Shown here piece after piece: positions 5,949-13,249 of a stretch of 18,660 bases of DNA. The stretch lies in the NCBI GenBank assembly GCA_007376745.1, contig VMGU01000003.1, positions 1 to 18,660 of the forward strand, read 5' to 3'. Origin of the DNA: Parcubacteria group bacterium Athens0714_26. Lineage in GTDB: Bacteria > Patescibacteriota > Minisyncoccia > UBA6257 > 02-FULL-45-10c. Below the pieces are notes generated by a model. That model saw only the letters and a list, made by a program, of their open reading frames with translations. It did not search any database and was not told the DNA's origin. A program made the translations under genes and the position numbers. Numbering within the stretch: position 1 is the first letter of the stretch; every line of letters starts with the position of its first letter.

Positions 5949-8423
5949 TTATACAACTATATTTATTAATTTACCGGGCACAAAAATAATTTTTTGTGGT
6001 TTTTTGCCGCCGAGTATTTCTTTAACCTTAATACTCTCTAAAGCCATTTTTTCTATTTCGGGCTGTTCTGATTTCTTAGGCGCTAAAATTTTATCGCGGA
6101 GCTTGCCATTAACCTGGATTAAAAATTCAACTTCTTCGTCCCAAACCAAATCTTTATTATATTTCGGCCAAGACTCAAAATGAATGGTCTTGTAATTTCT
6201 AGACATTTGTCCCGATTCGCGCCGCGAATCGTGGATCCCCGATTTTTTACTTACAAAAAATCGGGACCATAATTCTTCCGCCAAATGAGGAGTAAAGGGC
6301 GCCAATAATTTTACAAATATTTCAGCGCAATCTTTGCCGCAGGACTGCTTATTTTTTTCCATTTCGTTCAATAAAATCATTAACGCGGAAACCGCCGTGT
6401 TAAATTTTAAAGCTTCTATGTCTTCGCCTACTTTTTTAACAGTTTTGTGAAGCAAGCGAATTAAATTATTCTGACTCTTATCAGCCGCCGGTTTTTGTTT
6501 ACCAGCATCCGAAACAAAATTATAAACCCTATTCAGAAACCTGTGGATGCCCAAAATGCCGGTTGGATTCCACGGGCCGCCCTGATAATATTCGCTCATA
6601 AAACACAGGTACATCCTTACCGAATCGGCACCGAACTTACTTACTAATTCATCGGGGTCCACGACGTTGCCGCGGGACTTTGACATTTTCTGGCCGTCAG
6701 ACCCAAGAATCATTCCCTGATGGCGAAGCGACAGAAACGGCTCCGAGAAATTAATAATGCCTTCATCACATAAAAATTTAGTGAAAAATCTGGCGTATAA
6801 AAGATGCATAACCGCATGTTCCGGGCCGCCGATATACATTTTAACCGGAAGCCATGCTTTCATTTTATCTTCATCCGCCAAAGATTTTTTATTTTTGGAA
6901 TCCGTATAACGGATAAAATACCACGAGGAATCAACAAATGTGTCCATTGTATCCGTTTCCCGCTCGGCCTTGGCGCCGCATTTAGGACATTTGGTATTCA
7001 AAAAACTTTTGGATTTAGCCAGCGGAGACTTTCCTTCTCCTTCCGGTTCATAGTCTTTAACCACGGGCAAAACCACGGGGAGATTTTTTTCCGGAACCGG
7101 CACCATGCCGCAATGCTCGCAATGAATAATCGGTATAGGCGTTCCCCAGTACCTCTGGCGCGAAATAATCCAATCGTGCAGTTTATAATTAACTTTCTTT
7201 TTTCCTCCGACCATCTCAATAATTCTTTCTTTAGCGATATGACTCGGAATATTATCCAGCTCACCCGAATTAATCATTACTCCATCACCTTCATAAACGG
7301 TTTTCACTTCTTTATCTTCGCCGATTTTCTGGGCAACCACTTTAATAACCGACAAATTAAATTTTTGCGCGAAGTCAAAATCTCGCGCGTCGTGAGCCGG
7401 GACAGCCATTATAGCCCCGGTGCCGTATCCGCTTAAAATATAATCCGAAACCCACACGGGGATTTCTTTTTTAGTAAAAGGATTGATAACCGTTATCCCC
7501 TGCAGTTCAACGCCAGTTTTATCTTTGGTTTCCATAATTCTTTCCAACTCCGTCTTGTGTTTTGCCTGTTCAATATATTCACTAACACTGTTTATATTCC
7601 TGATACGGGCGGATAAAATAGTCAGCAGCTGGTGCTCCGGCACCAACACTAAATAAGTGGCGCCCGGAAGCGTGTCGGCTCGAGTTGTAAAAACTTTAAC
7701 TTTTAAATTGGAATCGGTCACAGGGAATTCAATTTCCGCCCCTTCGGAACGGCCTATCCAATTACGCTGCATTATTTTGGTTCTTTCCGGCCAATCCAAC
7801 ATATCCAAATCTTCCAAAAGGCGGTCGGCGTAATCGGTAATTTTAAGCATCCACTGCTCTATTTCTTTTTGAATTACTTCCGTGGAACAACGCTCGCATC
7901 TATTGCGTTCAATAACTTGTTCATTCGCTAAAACCGTTTTACAGGAAGCACACCAATTTGCTTTAACTTTTCTGCGATATGCTAGCCCTTTTTCAAAAAA
8001 TTTCAAAAAAATCCATTGGTTCCATTTATAATATTCAGGGAGACAAGTAATGACGAGTCGCGACCAATCATAACTATTACCCATCGCCTCAAGCTGCTTT
8101 GTCATATTCTTTATATTGGCGATAGTCCATTTAGAAGGATGGGTTTTATTTTTTATGGCCGCGTTTTCAGCCGGCAAACCAAACGCGTCAAACCCGATAG
8201 GACTCATAACATTAAAACCCTCCATCCGCTTGAAACGCGCATAAACATCCGCGGGCGCGAAATTATACCAGTGACCAATATGAAGATTGCCGGACGGATA
8301 AGCAAACATCACAAGATGATAAAAATTCTTTTTGCCTTTTATTTCGTCTTTGGTTTTAAAAATACTCTTGGTTTTCCAGATTTTACGCCATTTCGCTTCA
8401 ATTTTTTTAGGGTTGTAACTCAT
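5949..8423 (-). CDS. leuS: Leucyl-tRNA synthetase with an in-frame palindromic insert
   Basis: This enzyme charges tRNA-Leu with leucine in the cytoplasm and edits mischarged products in its CP1 domain. It is a class I synthetase, with HIGH at residues 48-51 and KMSKS at 579-583. A zinc ribbon has cysteines 158, 161, 176 and 179. The editing domain contains the Thr-rich segment TTRADTLPGATYLVLVPEH and AVPAHDARDFDFA. A second Cys-rich insert (CEHCGMVP, CPKCGAKAE) precedes WYFIRYTDS. At 824 aa it is a little shorter than the usual ~860. Residues about 719-739 (between ELWSRF and NYKTIHFESW, anticodon-binding domain) are encoded by a palindromic element (6209-6267) that ordinary LeuRS lacks. The start has no Shine-Dalgarno. 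The gene ends at the shared terminator and lies 90 bases downstream of tatD. Confidence 0.97.
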   Translation of the reverse strand: MSYNPKKIEAKWRKIWKTKSIFKTKDEIKGKKNFYHLVMFAYPSGNLHIGHWYNFAPADVYARFKRMEGFNVMSPIGFDAFGLPAENAAIKNKTHPSKWTIANIKNMTKQLEAMGNSYDWSRLVITCLPEYYKWNQWIFLKFFEKGLAYRRKVKANWCASCKTVLANEQVIERNRCERCSTEVIQKEIEQWMLKITDYADRLLEDLDMLDWPERTKIMQRNWIGRSEGAEIEFPVTDSNLKVKVFTTRADTLPGATYLVLVPEHQLLTILSARIRNINSVSEYIEQAKHKTELERIMETKDKTGVELQGITVINPFTKKEIPVWVSDYILSGYGTGAIMAVPAHDARDFDFAQKFNLSVIKVVAQKIGEDKEVKTVYEGDGVMINSGELDNIPSHIAKERIIEMVGGKKKVNYKLHDWIISRQRYWGTPIPIIHCEHCGMVPVPEKNLPVVLPVVKDYEPEGEGKSPLAKSKSFLNTKCPKCGAKAERETDTMDTFVDSSWYFIRYTDSKNKKSLADEDKMKAWLPVKMYIGGPEHAVMHLLYARFFTKFLCDEGIINFSEPFLSLRHQGMILGSDGQKMSKSRGNVVDPDELVSKFGADSVRMYLCFMSEYYQGGPWNPTGILGIHRFLNRVYNFVSDAGKQKPAADKSQNNLIRLLHKTVKKVGEDIEALKFNTAVSALMILLNEMEKNKQSCGKDCAEIFVKLLAPFTPHLAEELWSRFFVSKKSGIHDSRRESGQMSRNYKTIHFESWPKYNKDLVWDEEVEFLIQVNGKLRDKILAPKKSEQPEIEKMALESIKVKEILGGKKPQKIIFVPGKLINIVV
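6209..6267. repeat. Palindromic element inserted in frame in leuS
   Basis: Terminal inverted repeats GTCCCGATT (6209-6217) and AATCGGGAC (6259-6267) enclose the 59-base element. Inside are a hairpin GATTCGCG/CGCGAATC (6214-6221, 6223-6230) and an 11-base-pair hairpin CCCGATTTTTT/AAAAAATCGGG (6238-6248, 6255-6265). On the leuS strand it is an open frame adding about 20 residues, including FFVSKKSG and RRESGQ. This combination of palindromy and an open frame inside an essential enzyme resembles a Rickettsia-type palindromic element. The family itself is not identified. Confidence 0.75.
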
Positions 8424-8481
8424 AAGATATACTGCTCACAAATAATTTAATAATTTTAACAGTTGCGCCGAAAGTATCAAC

Positions 8482-8511
8482 CCTGCCTATCGGCAGGCAG
8501 GCCTGCCTGCC
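8482..8511. repeat. GGCAGGCAGG/CCTGCCTGCC palindromic repeat between tatD and leuS
   Basis: Positions 8492-8511 form a perfect 20-base palindrome of CAGG/CCTG units. The six bases CCTGCC at 8482-8487 can pair alternatively with GGCAGG at 8492-8497. The segment CCTATCGGCAG is echoed imperfectly by CCTATTGGCAG over the tatD stop (8513-8523). It fills about a third of the 90-base tatD-leuS gap and has no T-tract. Confidence 0.75.
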
Positions 8512-8513
8512 AC

Positions 8514-9383
8514 CTATTGGCAGTTAAAATCAGTTTTAAAGACTCTTTTTGAATTATTGAATAAAGCCTCCAATAACTTATCGGTACTTACTCCTTTAAT
8601 TTCCGATAATTTCTGAATAATTTCTAAAATAAAAAACGGCTCGTTTCTTTTACCGCGGCGGGAAGCCGGAGCCACATACGGAGAATCTGTTTCGGCTAAA
8701 ATCCTGTCTATCAGAATAAATTGGATAATTTCATCATAATCACGGGAAAAAGTGACAACCCCACCGAAGGTAAAATAAAAACCTAAGTCAACCATCTTTT
8801 TGGCCATTTTAAGACTGCCGGCAAAAAAATGCATAATTACCGGAATCTCATCGCCTATGCCTTTATCAAATAAATCTAAAATATCCTGATAAGCGTCTTC
8901 TGTGCCTTGTGACGGACGGCAATGAACTATTAATGGTTTATTTAATTCCTTAGCTATATAAGCCTGCTTTAAGAAAACATCTTTTTGCGTTTTCTTGATT
9001 TCTTCAGGCTTTGGTCCGCCAGCCGATTCTTTGGCGTTTAGCCCTAAACCCCCTGAGGGTCGGGCGACGCCTTTGGCGTTTAGCCGATAATAGTCCAGTC
9101 CGCATTCCCCAATTGCCATAACTCTTTCGTGTTTAGCCAATTCAAAAATATTTTCAGCGCCATCTGGCTCAAAATCCGCCGCGTCTTCGGGGTGAAACCC
9201 AACCGTAGCCCAAACTTCGCCTTGGTGTTCTTCCGCCAGCTGAACCGCGGCGTTTGAAGTGACCAAATCAACGCCAGAAACAATCATTTTTACGTCTGCT
9301 TGTTTTGCCCTTTTTATGACATCATCCCTATCCTTGTCATAAGCCGGAAATTGAATATGGCAATGAGCATCAATGATTTTCAT
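8514..9383 (-). CDS. tatD: TatD-family metal-dependent hydrolase/DNase with an in-frame repeat insert
   Basis: TatD proteins are TIM-barrel metallohydrolases with 3'-5' exonuclease or DNase activity on DNA or RNA. Metal ligands are visible as His7 and His9 (DAHCHI), Glu93 (GECGLDYYR), His154 (IVHCRP), His185 (VIMHFFAG) and Asp233 (AETDSPY). The length is 289 aa versus about 260 in typical members. The excess is a block at about residues 101-128 (with LNAKGVARPSGG and LNAKESAGG) after GLDYYR and before the helix QKDVFLKQAYIAKEL. It is encoded by a repeat element at about 9013-9085. The gene lies six bases downstream of metG, which implies co-transcription. The start has no Shine-Dalgarno. The overall family call is firm. 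The exact substrate cannot be read from sequence. Confidence 0.93.
   Translation of the reverse strand: MKIIDAHCHIQFPAYDKDRDDVIKRAKQADVKMIVSGVDLVTSNAAVQLAEEHQGEVWATVGFHPEDAADFEPDGAENIFELAKHERVMAIGECGLDYYRLNAKGVARPSGGLGLNAKESAGGPKPEEIKKTQKDVFLKQAYIAKELNKPLIVHCRPSQGTEDAYQDILDLFDKGIGDEIPVIMHFFAGSLKMAKKMVDLGFYFTFGGVVTFSRDYDEIIQFILIDRILAETDSPYVAPASRRGKRNEPFFILEIIQKLSEIKGVSTDKLLEALFNNSKRVFKTDFNCQ
9013..9085. repeat. Palindromic/direct-repeat element inserted in frame in tatD
   Basis: A 15-base direct repeat CTTTGGCGTTTAGCC lies at 9029-9043 and 9071-9085, exactly 42 bases (14 codons) apart, giving LNAK twice in the protein. Short inverted repeats fill the element: GTTTAG/CTAAAC (9037-9042, 9045-9050), ACCCC-CTGA-GGGT-type pairing near 9048-9060, and ACGCC/GGCGT (9067-9071, 9075-9079). 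One end carries TCCGCCAGC, the half-site of the palindrome at 64-79. It encodes about 25 residues absent from ordinary TatD proteins. Confidence 0.7.
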
Positions 9384-9389
9384 ATTTTA

Positions 9390-10862
9390 TTATAAGCGCG
9401 GAAAAAGATTATCTATTTTGTCAATAGAAATACCAGGATCTTCGTGCTTAATAGCTTTCAGTATTTTAGAGGCCGTTTCTGGCATAAAAGGTAAAAGTAG
9501 CGTTGCAACATTCTCCAAAATAACTATTAATTCATAAATAGTTTTGCCTTTTATCATTACAATCTTTTCATCCTTTTGTTCCCACGGCTTTTTTTCATTG
9601 ATATATTGGTCGCCAAAATGAATTAAGTCCCAAATACTCCCTAAAGCCTCGTTGAATTTAAATTCTTCAATTTTTTTAGAAACATTAATTTTAATATCCT
9701 CAATTTTTTCATTAATAAATTTATCAACTTGTATCTCTTTATTAAATTGCGAATTATAAATAGCAATATAATTATTTCCAAGCGTTAAAACTCTTGCCGC
9801 GAAATTACCGAGTCCGTTAGCCAAATCGCCATTATACCTTTCTTCAAATTTGGAGTAACTGAAATCGCCGTCTTCGGATGAAGGAATTTCCCGCAAAAGA
9901 TAATAGCGCACCGGGTCGGTGCCGTATTTTTTAACCAGTTCATAAGGATCAATAATATTACCGAGAGATTTTGACATTTTCTCGCCGTTAGCGGTAATAA
10001 AACCGTGGACAAAAACACTCTTAGGAAGAGTGAGTCCAGCTGAAAGCAGCATTGCTGGCCAAATTACGGCATGAAACCTTAAAATATCCTTACCTATACA
10101 ATGGACATCGGCGGGGTGCCCTTGCCACTCATTTATCCCTCCATATCCACTGATGTAGTTAACCAGCGCGTCAGCCCATACATACATTGTTTGAGAACTA
10201 TCGTTCGGCACCGGTATGCCCCAAATTAAAGTTTTTGAAGGCCTGGAAAAACTTATATCTTCAAGCCCCTCGTCTAAAAAAGCAAGCGCCTCATTTTTCC
10301 GGCTTTTGGGTACAATAAGAAGCTCATCGCTCTTAATTCTTTTTTTAATCTCATCGCCATACTTGGAAAGCTTAAAAAACCAATTTTCTTCTTCTATCTC
10401 TTCCGGACGCCTTTTGTGTAAAGAACATACTCCGTCTACCAAATCTTTTCTGGTCACAAAAGATTCATGGCCAACACAATATAAGCCCTTATAAGTTTTT
10501 TTATAAAGATCGCCGGATTTCATAATGCTATTCCAGACTTCCTGCGCCACCGGCCAATGAATTTCCTTGTCGGATGTACGGATAAAATTATCCCACGACA
10601 AATTAAGAATATCTTTAAGATTTTTAAACCTTGGGGATATTTCGTCTACAAATTCTTTTGTTTTTTTGCCTTCATTTTCAGCTGAACGGGCGATTTTTGT
10701 ACCATGCTCATCGGTGCCGGTTAAAAAAAACACATCCTGACCTTTATCGCGATAAAATCTGGCTACGACATCCGCCTGCAAAGACTCCAAAGCAAAACCC
10801 ACGTGAGGCGGCGCGTTAACATAAGCTATGGAAGTTGTTATATAAAATTTATTATCTTTCAC
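9390..10862 (-). CDS. metG: Methionyl-tRNA synthetase (compact form)
   Basis: This enzyme charges initiator and elongator tRNA-Met with methionine. It is a class I synthetase: YVNAPPHVGFALE carries the HIGH equivalent (HVGF, residues 20-23), FFLTGTDEHGTKI follows, and KMSKS is at 295-299. The zinc knuckle is of the C-x2-H type (CVGH and CSLH). The protein ends after the anticodon-binding helices without the C-terminal tRNA-binding extension. I place the start at GTG 10862 (490 aa, beginning KDNKFYITT). The longer ATG form from 10943 adds 27 atypical residues and overlaps the upstream permease gene by 43 bases, whereas the GTG leaves a 38-base gap. Neither start has a Shine-Dalgarno. It is followed after six bases by tatD, a pairing common in bacteria. 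Confidence 0.95.
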   Translation of the reverse strand: MKDNKFYITTSIAYVNAPPHVGFALESLQADVVARFYRDKGQDVFFLTGTDEHGTKIARSAENEGKKTKEFVDEISPRFKNLKDILNLSWDNFIRTSDKEIHWPVAQEVWNSIMKSGDLYKKTYKGLYCVGHESFVTRKDLVDGVCSLHKRRPEEIEEENWFFKLSKYGDEIKKRIKSDELLIVPKSRKNEALAFLDEGLEDISFSRPSKTLIWGIPVPNDSSQTMYVWADALVNYISGYGGINEWQGHPADVHCIGKDILRFHAVIWPAMLLSAGLTLPKSVFVHGFITANGEKMSKSLGNIIDPYELVKKYGTDPVRYYLLREIPSSEDGDFSYSKFEERYNGDLANGLGNFAARVLTLGNNYIAIYNSQFNKEIQVDKFINEKIEDIKINVSKKIEEFKFNEALGSIWDLIHFGDQYINEKKPWEQKDEKIVMIKGKTIYELIVILENVATLLLPFMPETASKILKAIKHEDPGISIDKIDNLFPRL

Positions 10863-10900
10863 AAAACCGCGCTTTTGCTTAAATCTTAACCGACAATCCC

Positions 10901-11920
10901 CTACGAAACCAATTCCTTTCTCTTTCTTTTGATATCGGTCCAATTATTAATAATTTCCTGGACCAACACGGCCGCCGGCACCGCTAAGATAAGACCCACT
11001 ATGCCAAAAAGCTCTCCGCCAATAAGCACCGAGACCAGAATAACAACGGGGTGCAAACTGGTGGTAAGGCGCATAAATACGGGGACTAAAATCTGGTTTT
11101 CTATTTGCTGAACGACAATAAAAAGAATAAAGGTGTAAATGGCCAGAGGTAAAGACTGCGAAAAAGCGATGAGAATTGCGATGCCGCCGCTTAATATGGG
11201 GCCCACAAAAGGCACTATTTCCAACATACCCGCTAAAATGCCAAGCACCAAGCTATATTTAATGCCCAAAAACCACAAGCCGATAGAAACCGCGACACCT
11301 ATGCTAAGGCTAAGAAAAATCTGCCCCTGTAGCCACTTGCCGATTTGATAGCGAGTCCGCGAATAAATTTCCAAAACTTTATCTTCCAACTTCGGCGGTA
11401 AAATCGCTTTTAAAAATTTTTCCACGCCATCGCGGCCTATAGTCAAATAAAGCGACAGCATAAACACCGAAAAAGTCAGAGTGAGGCTGCCTAAAAATTT
11501 CGTAACCAAGTCAGATACCGACGCGCTCCCGCTGAATAAAATATTGGTCAGCTTACCGATACTTTCGCTTACATTACTTATAATATTAGATGCCTCCTTT
11601 AATCCAAAAAGGGAGGGCTGAATATCGCCAAGACTGTTTATTAGCACGCTTAATTCAGACAAAACAACCGGTATGACAATATAAAGGAGAATAGACAATA
11701 CACCTAAAGCAATTAAAAATATTGACAAAGAGCCAAGAATCCTTGGAATTTTTTTACGTTCCAAAAAACTTACAATTGGATCAAGGGCGGAAGAAATAAC
11801 TATCGAAAGAAGCAGAGCGGCAAAAATATTTTTCGCCTGATAAACGAAGACAACCAAAACAAGCATGGTTATTACACGCCAAAGGCTTGTCCAACTTATG
11901 TCTAAATATCTCCTTTCCAT
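10901..11920 (-). CDS. AI-2E (PerM/YdiK/TqsA) family membrane permease
   Basis: This 339-aa polytopic membrane protein of the AI-2E transporter family has about eight helices. These include 16-45, 60-85, 143-161, 200-220, 223-252, 258-274 and 293-325. The family signatures are present: GKWLQGQ near 195-200, EIVPFVGPILSGG (234-246) and GELFGIVGLILAVPAAVLVQE (302-322). The soluble loop between about 88 and 140 faces away from the core. Members include the quorum-signal exporter TqsA and Na+/H+ antiporter-like proteins, so the substrate cannot be inferred. The C-terminus is strongly basic (KRKRKE). It lies 42 bases downstream of the M16 peptidase and 38 upstream of the preferred metG start, so an operon is likely. 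Confidence 0.92.
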   Translation of the reverse strand: MERRYLDISWTSLWRVITMLVLVVFVYQAKNIFAALLLSIVISSALDPIVSFLERKKIPRILGSLSIFLIALGVLSILLYIVIPVVLSELSVLINSLGDIQPSLFGLKEASNIISNVSESIGKLTNILFSGSASVSDLVTKFLGSLTLTFSVFMLSLYLTIGRDGVEKFLKAILPPKLEDKVLEIYSRTRYQIGKWLQGQIFLSLSIGVAVSIGLWFLGIKYSLVLGILAGMLEIVPFVGPILSGGIAILIAFSQSLPLAIYTFILFIVVQQIENQILVPVFMRLTTSLHPVVILVSVLIGGELFGIVGLILAVPAAVLVQEIINNWTDIKRKRKELVS

Positions 11921-11962
11921 CCGGAAAATTTATGTTAATACATAACGCTCAATTTCAGGATA

Positions 11963-13234
11963 CTAAAGTTTCAGCACACTTTCAAATTCTTTGGATTCTT
12001 TAAAAGGGCCGATAAGGGCCAGATTTAACCCTTTGTCATTTATTATATCCTTTGCGACATTTAAAATGTCACCGGCGGTTACGGCTTCAATTTTTTTAAT
12101 CGCCTCCTTAGGAGTAATAATTTTTTCTTTAAATATTTCTTGTTGACCGTAAAAGCCCGCCACGGCATCCGATGTTTCAAGCTCTATCATTAATTTACCC
12201 GTGATATGACTCTTAGCCCGCCGCAATTCTTCGGGGCTGACTGGCGCGGATTTAATTTTTCTAAATTCATCTAAAATCGCTCCTATGACCTTTTTTACCT
12301 TGGTATTATCAACGCCGGCGGAAACCGCCAAAAATCCATGGTCGGTTAAAAGAAACTCTTCACTGTATATATAGTAAGCCGCTCCAAGCTCTCCCCTAAT
12401 TTTTTGGAATAAACGCGAACCCATCCCCCCACCAATAATTTTTGACAGCACAGCGAGAGCGTGCCGCCTTTTATCAAACATATCAAACGCCCGAAATCCT
12501 AAAACCAGATGTGTTTGGTCGGATTCTTTAAAATGAATAGCCGCATTAGGCGAAATTTGCGCTTCTTTGACTTTTATTTTATTGGTTTTACCGCCCTCTG
12601 AAATACCGCCGAAACATTTTTTAATTTCTTTTAACATCTTGGCCTCGTTAAAAGCGCCGGCTACAACTACAGCAGTAGCCTGCGGCACATAATGAGCACG
12701 GCGATAATCAATAACCACCCTTCTATCCAATGACCTAATAATTTCTTTGGTTCCGGCAATGGACCAACCGGCAGGCTGGTCGCCATATAATAATTCCTCA
12801 AAAATTTCTTGAACTTTTTTCATTGGATTATCCTCATCCATATTAATTTCCTCCATTATTACTCCTTTTTCTCTTTCTAATTCTTTCTCATCAAAAATTG
12901 AATCTATGTAAATATCGGAAATAACATCCAGCGCTTGATTAATTTTATCCGAACTTACCTTGGCAAAATAACCAGTCAATTCCAAACTAGTGAAAGCGCT
13001 AAAAACAGCCCCTATTGACTCAAGCTCCGAAGCAATCATTAGAGGAGTCGGGCGTTTTGACGTTCCCTTAAAACACAAGTGCTCTAAAAAATGAGAAATG
13101 CCATTTATTTTTTTATTTTCATATTTCGAGCCGGCTTCCACTAAAACCAGCGCTGTAACGGCCAAACTCCGCGGCTCCGGAACCAAAATAATTCTTAACC
13201 CGTTTTTTAAAACGTATTTTTTAAATGGCTTCAT
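11963..13234 (-). CDS. M16-family zinc metallopeptidase (pitrilysin/processing-peptidase type)
   Basis: This protein belongs to the single-chain ~420-residue M16B group (mitochondrial processing peptidase beta-like, PqqL/YmxG-like). The inverted zinc motif HFLEH is at 48-52. The third ligand is Glu129 in IMEEINMDEDNP, exactly the H-x2-E-H-x76-E spacing of the family. The second, non-catalytic half contains GGGMGSRLFQKIRGELGAAYYIYSEE with the conserved Arg-Tyr pair. There is no signal peptide, so it probably acts in the cytoplasm on peptides or short proteins. It lies 15 bases downstream of glyS. The start has no Shine-Dalgarno. The exact substrate is unknown. Confidence 0.95.
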   Translation of the reverse strand: MKPFKKYVLKNGLRIILVPEPRSLAVTALVLVEAGSKYENKKINGISHFLEHLCFKGTSKRPTPLMIASELESIGAVFSAFTSLELTGYFAKVSSDKINQALDVISDIYIDSIFDEKELEREKGVIMEEINMDEDNPMKKVQEIFEELLYGDQPAGWSIAGTKEIIRSLDRRVVIDYRRAHYVPQATAVVVAGAFNEAKMLKEIKKCFGGISEGGKTNKIKVKEAQISPNAAIHFKESDQTHLVLGFRAFDMFDKRRHALAVLSKIIGGGMGSRLFQKIRGELGAAYYIYSEEFLLTDHGFLAVSAGVDNTKVKKVIGAILDEFRKIKSAPVSPEELRRAKSHITGKLMIELETSDAVAGFYGQQEIFKEKIITPKEAIKKIEAVTAGDILNVAKDIINDKGLNLALIGPFKESKEFESVLKL

Positions 13235-13249
13235 AAAATCAAGCTTTAC

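Noticed and set aside
5932..6183. An 83-codon plus-strand frame starting near the terminator
   Set aside because: It begins in the bidirectional terminator and runs antisense to the 3' end of leuS, with no start signal or family resemblance.
6209..6267. Internal transcription terminator in leuS
   Set aside because: The element lies within an intact coding frame well before the stop. The real terminator is at 5921-5947.
6804..7436. A 210-codon plus-strand open frame opposite leuS
   Set aside because: It lies entirely antisense to well-conserved leuS, its product has no recognisable domain, and no start signal is present. It is a shadow frame.
8016..8450. A 144-codon plus-strand frame opposite the leuS start
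   Set aside because: It is antisense to the catalytic start of leuS (HIGH region) with an implausible composition.
10863..10943. A 27-residue N-terminal extension of metG from an upstream ATG
   Set aside because: The residues do not match MetRS, the extension overlaps the permease gene, and the GTG at 10862 gives a normal N-terminus.
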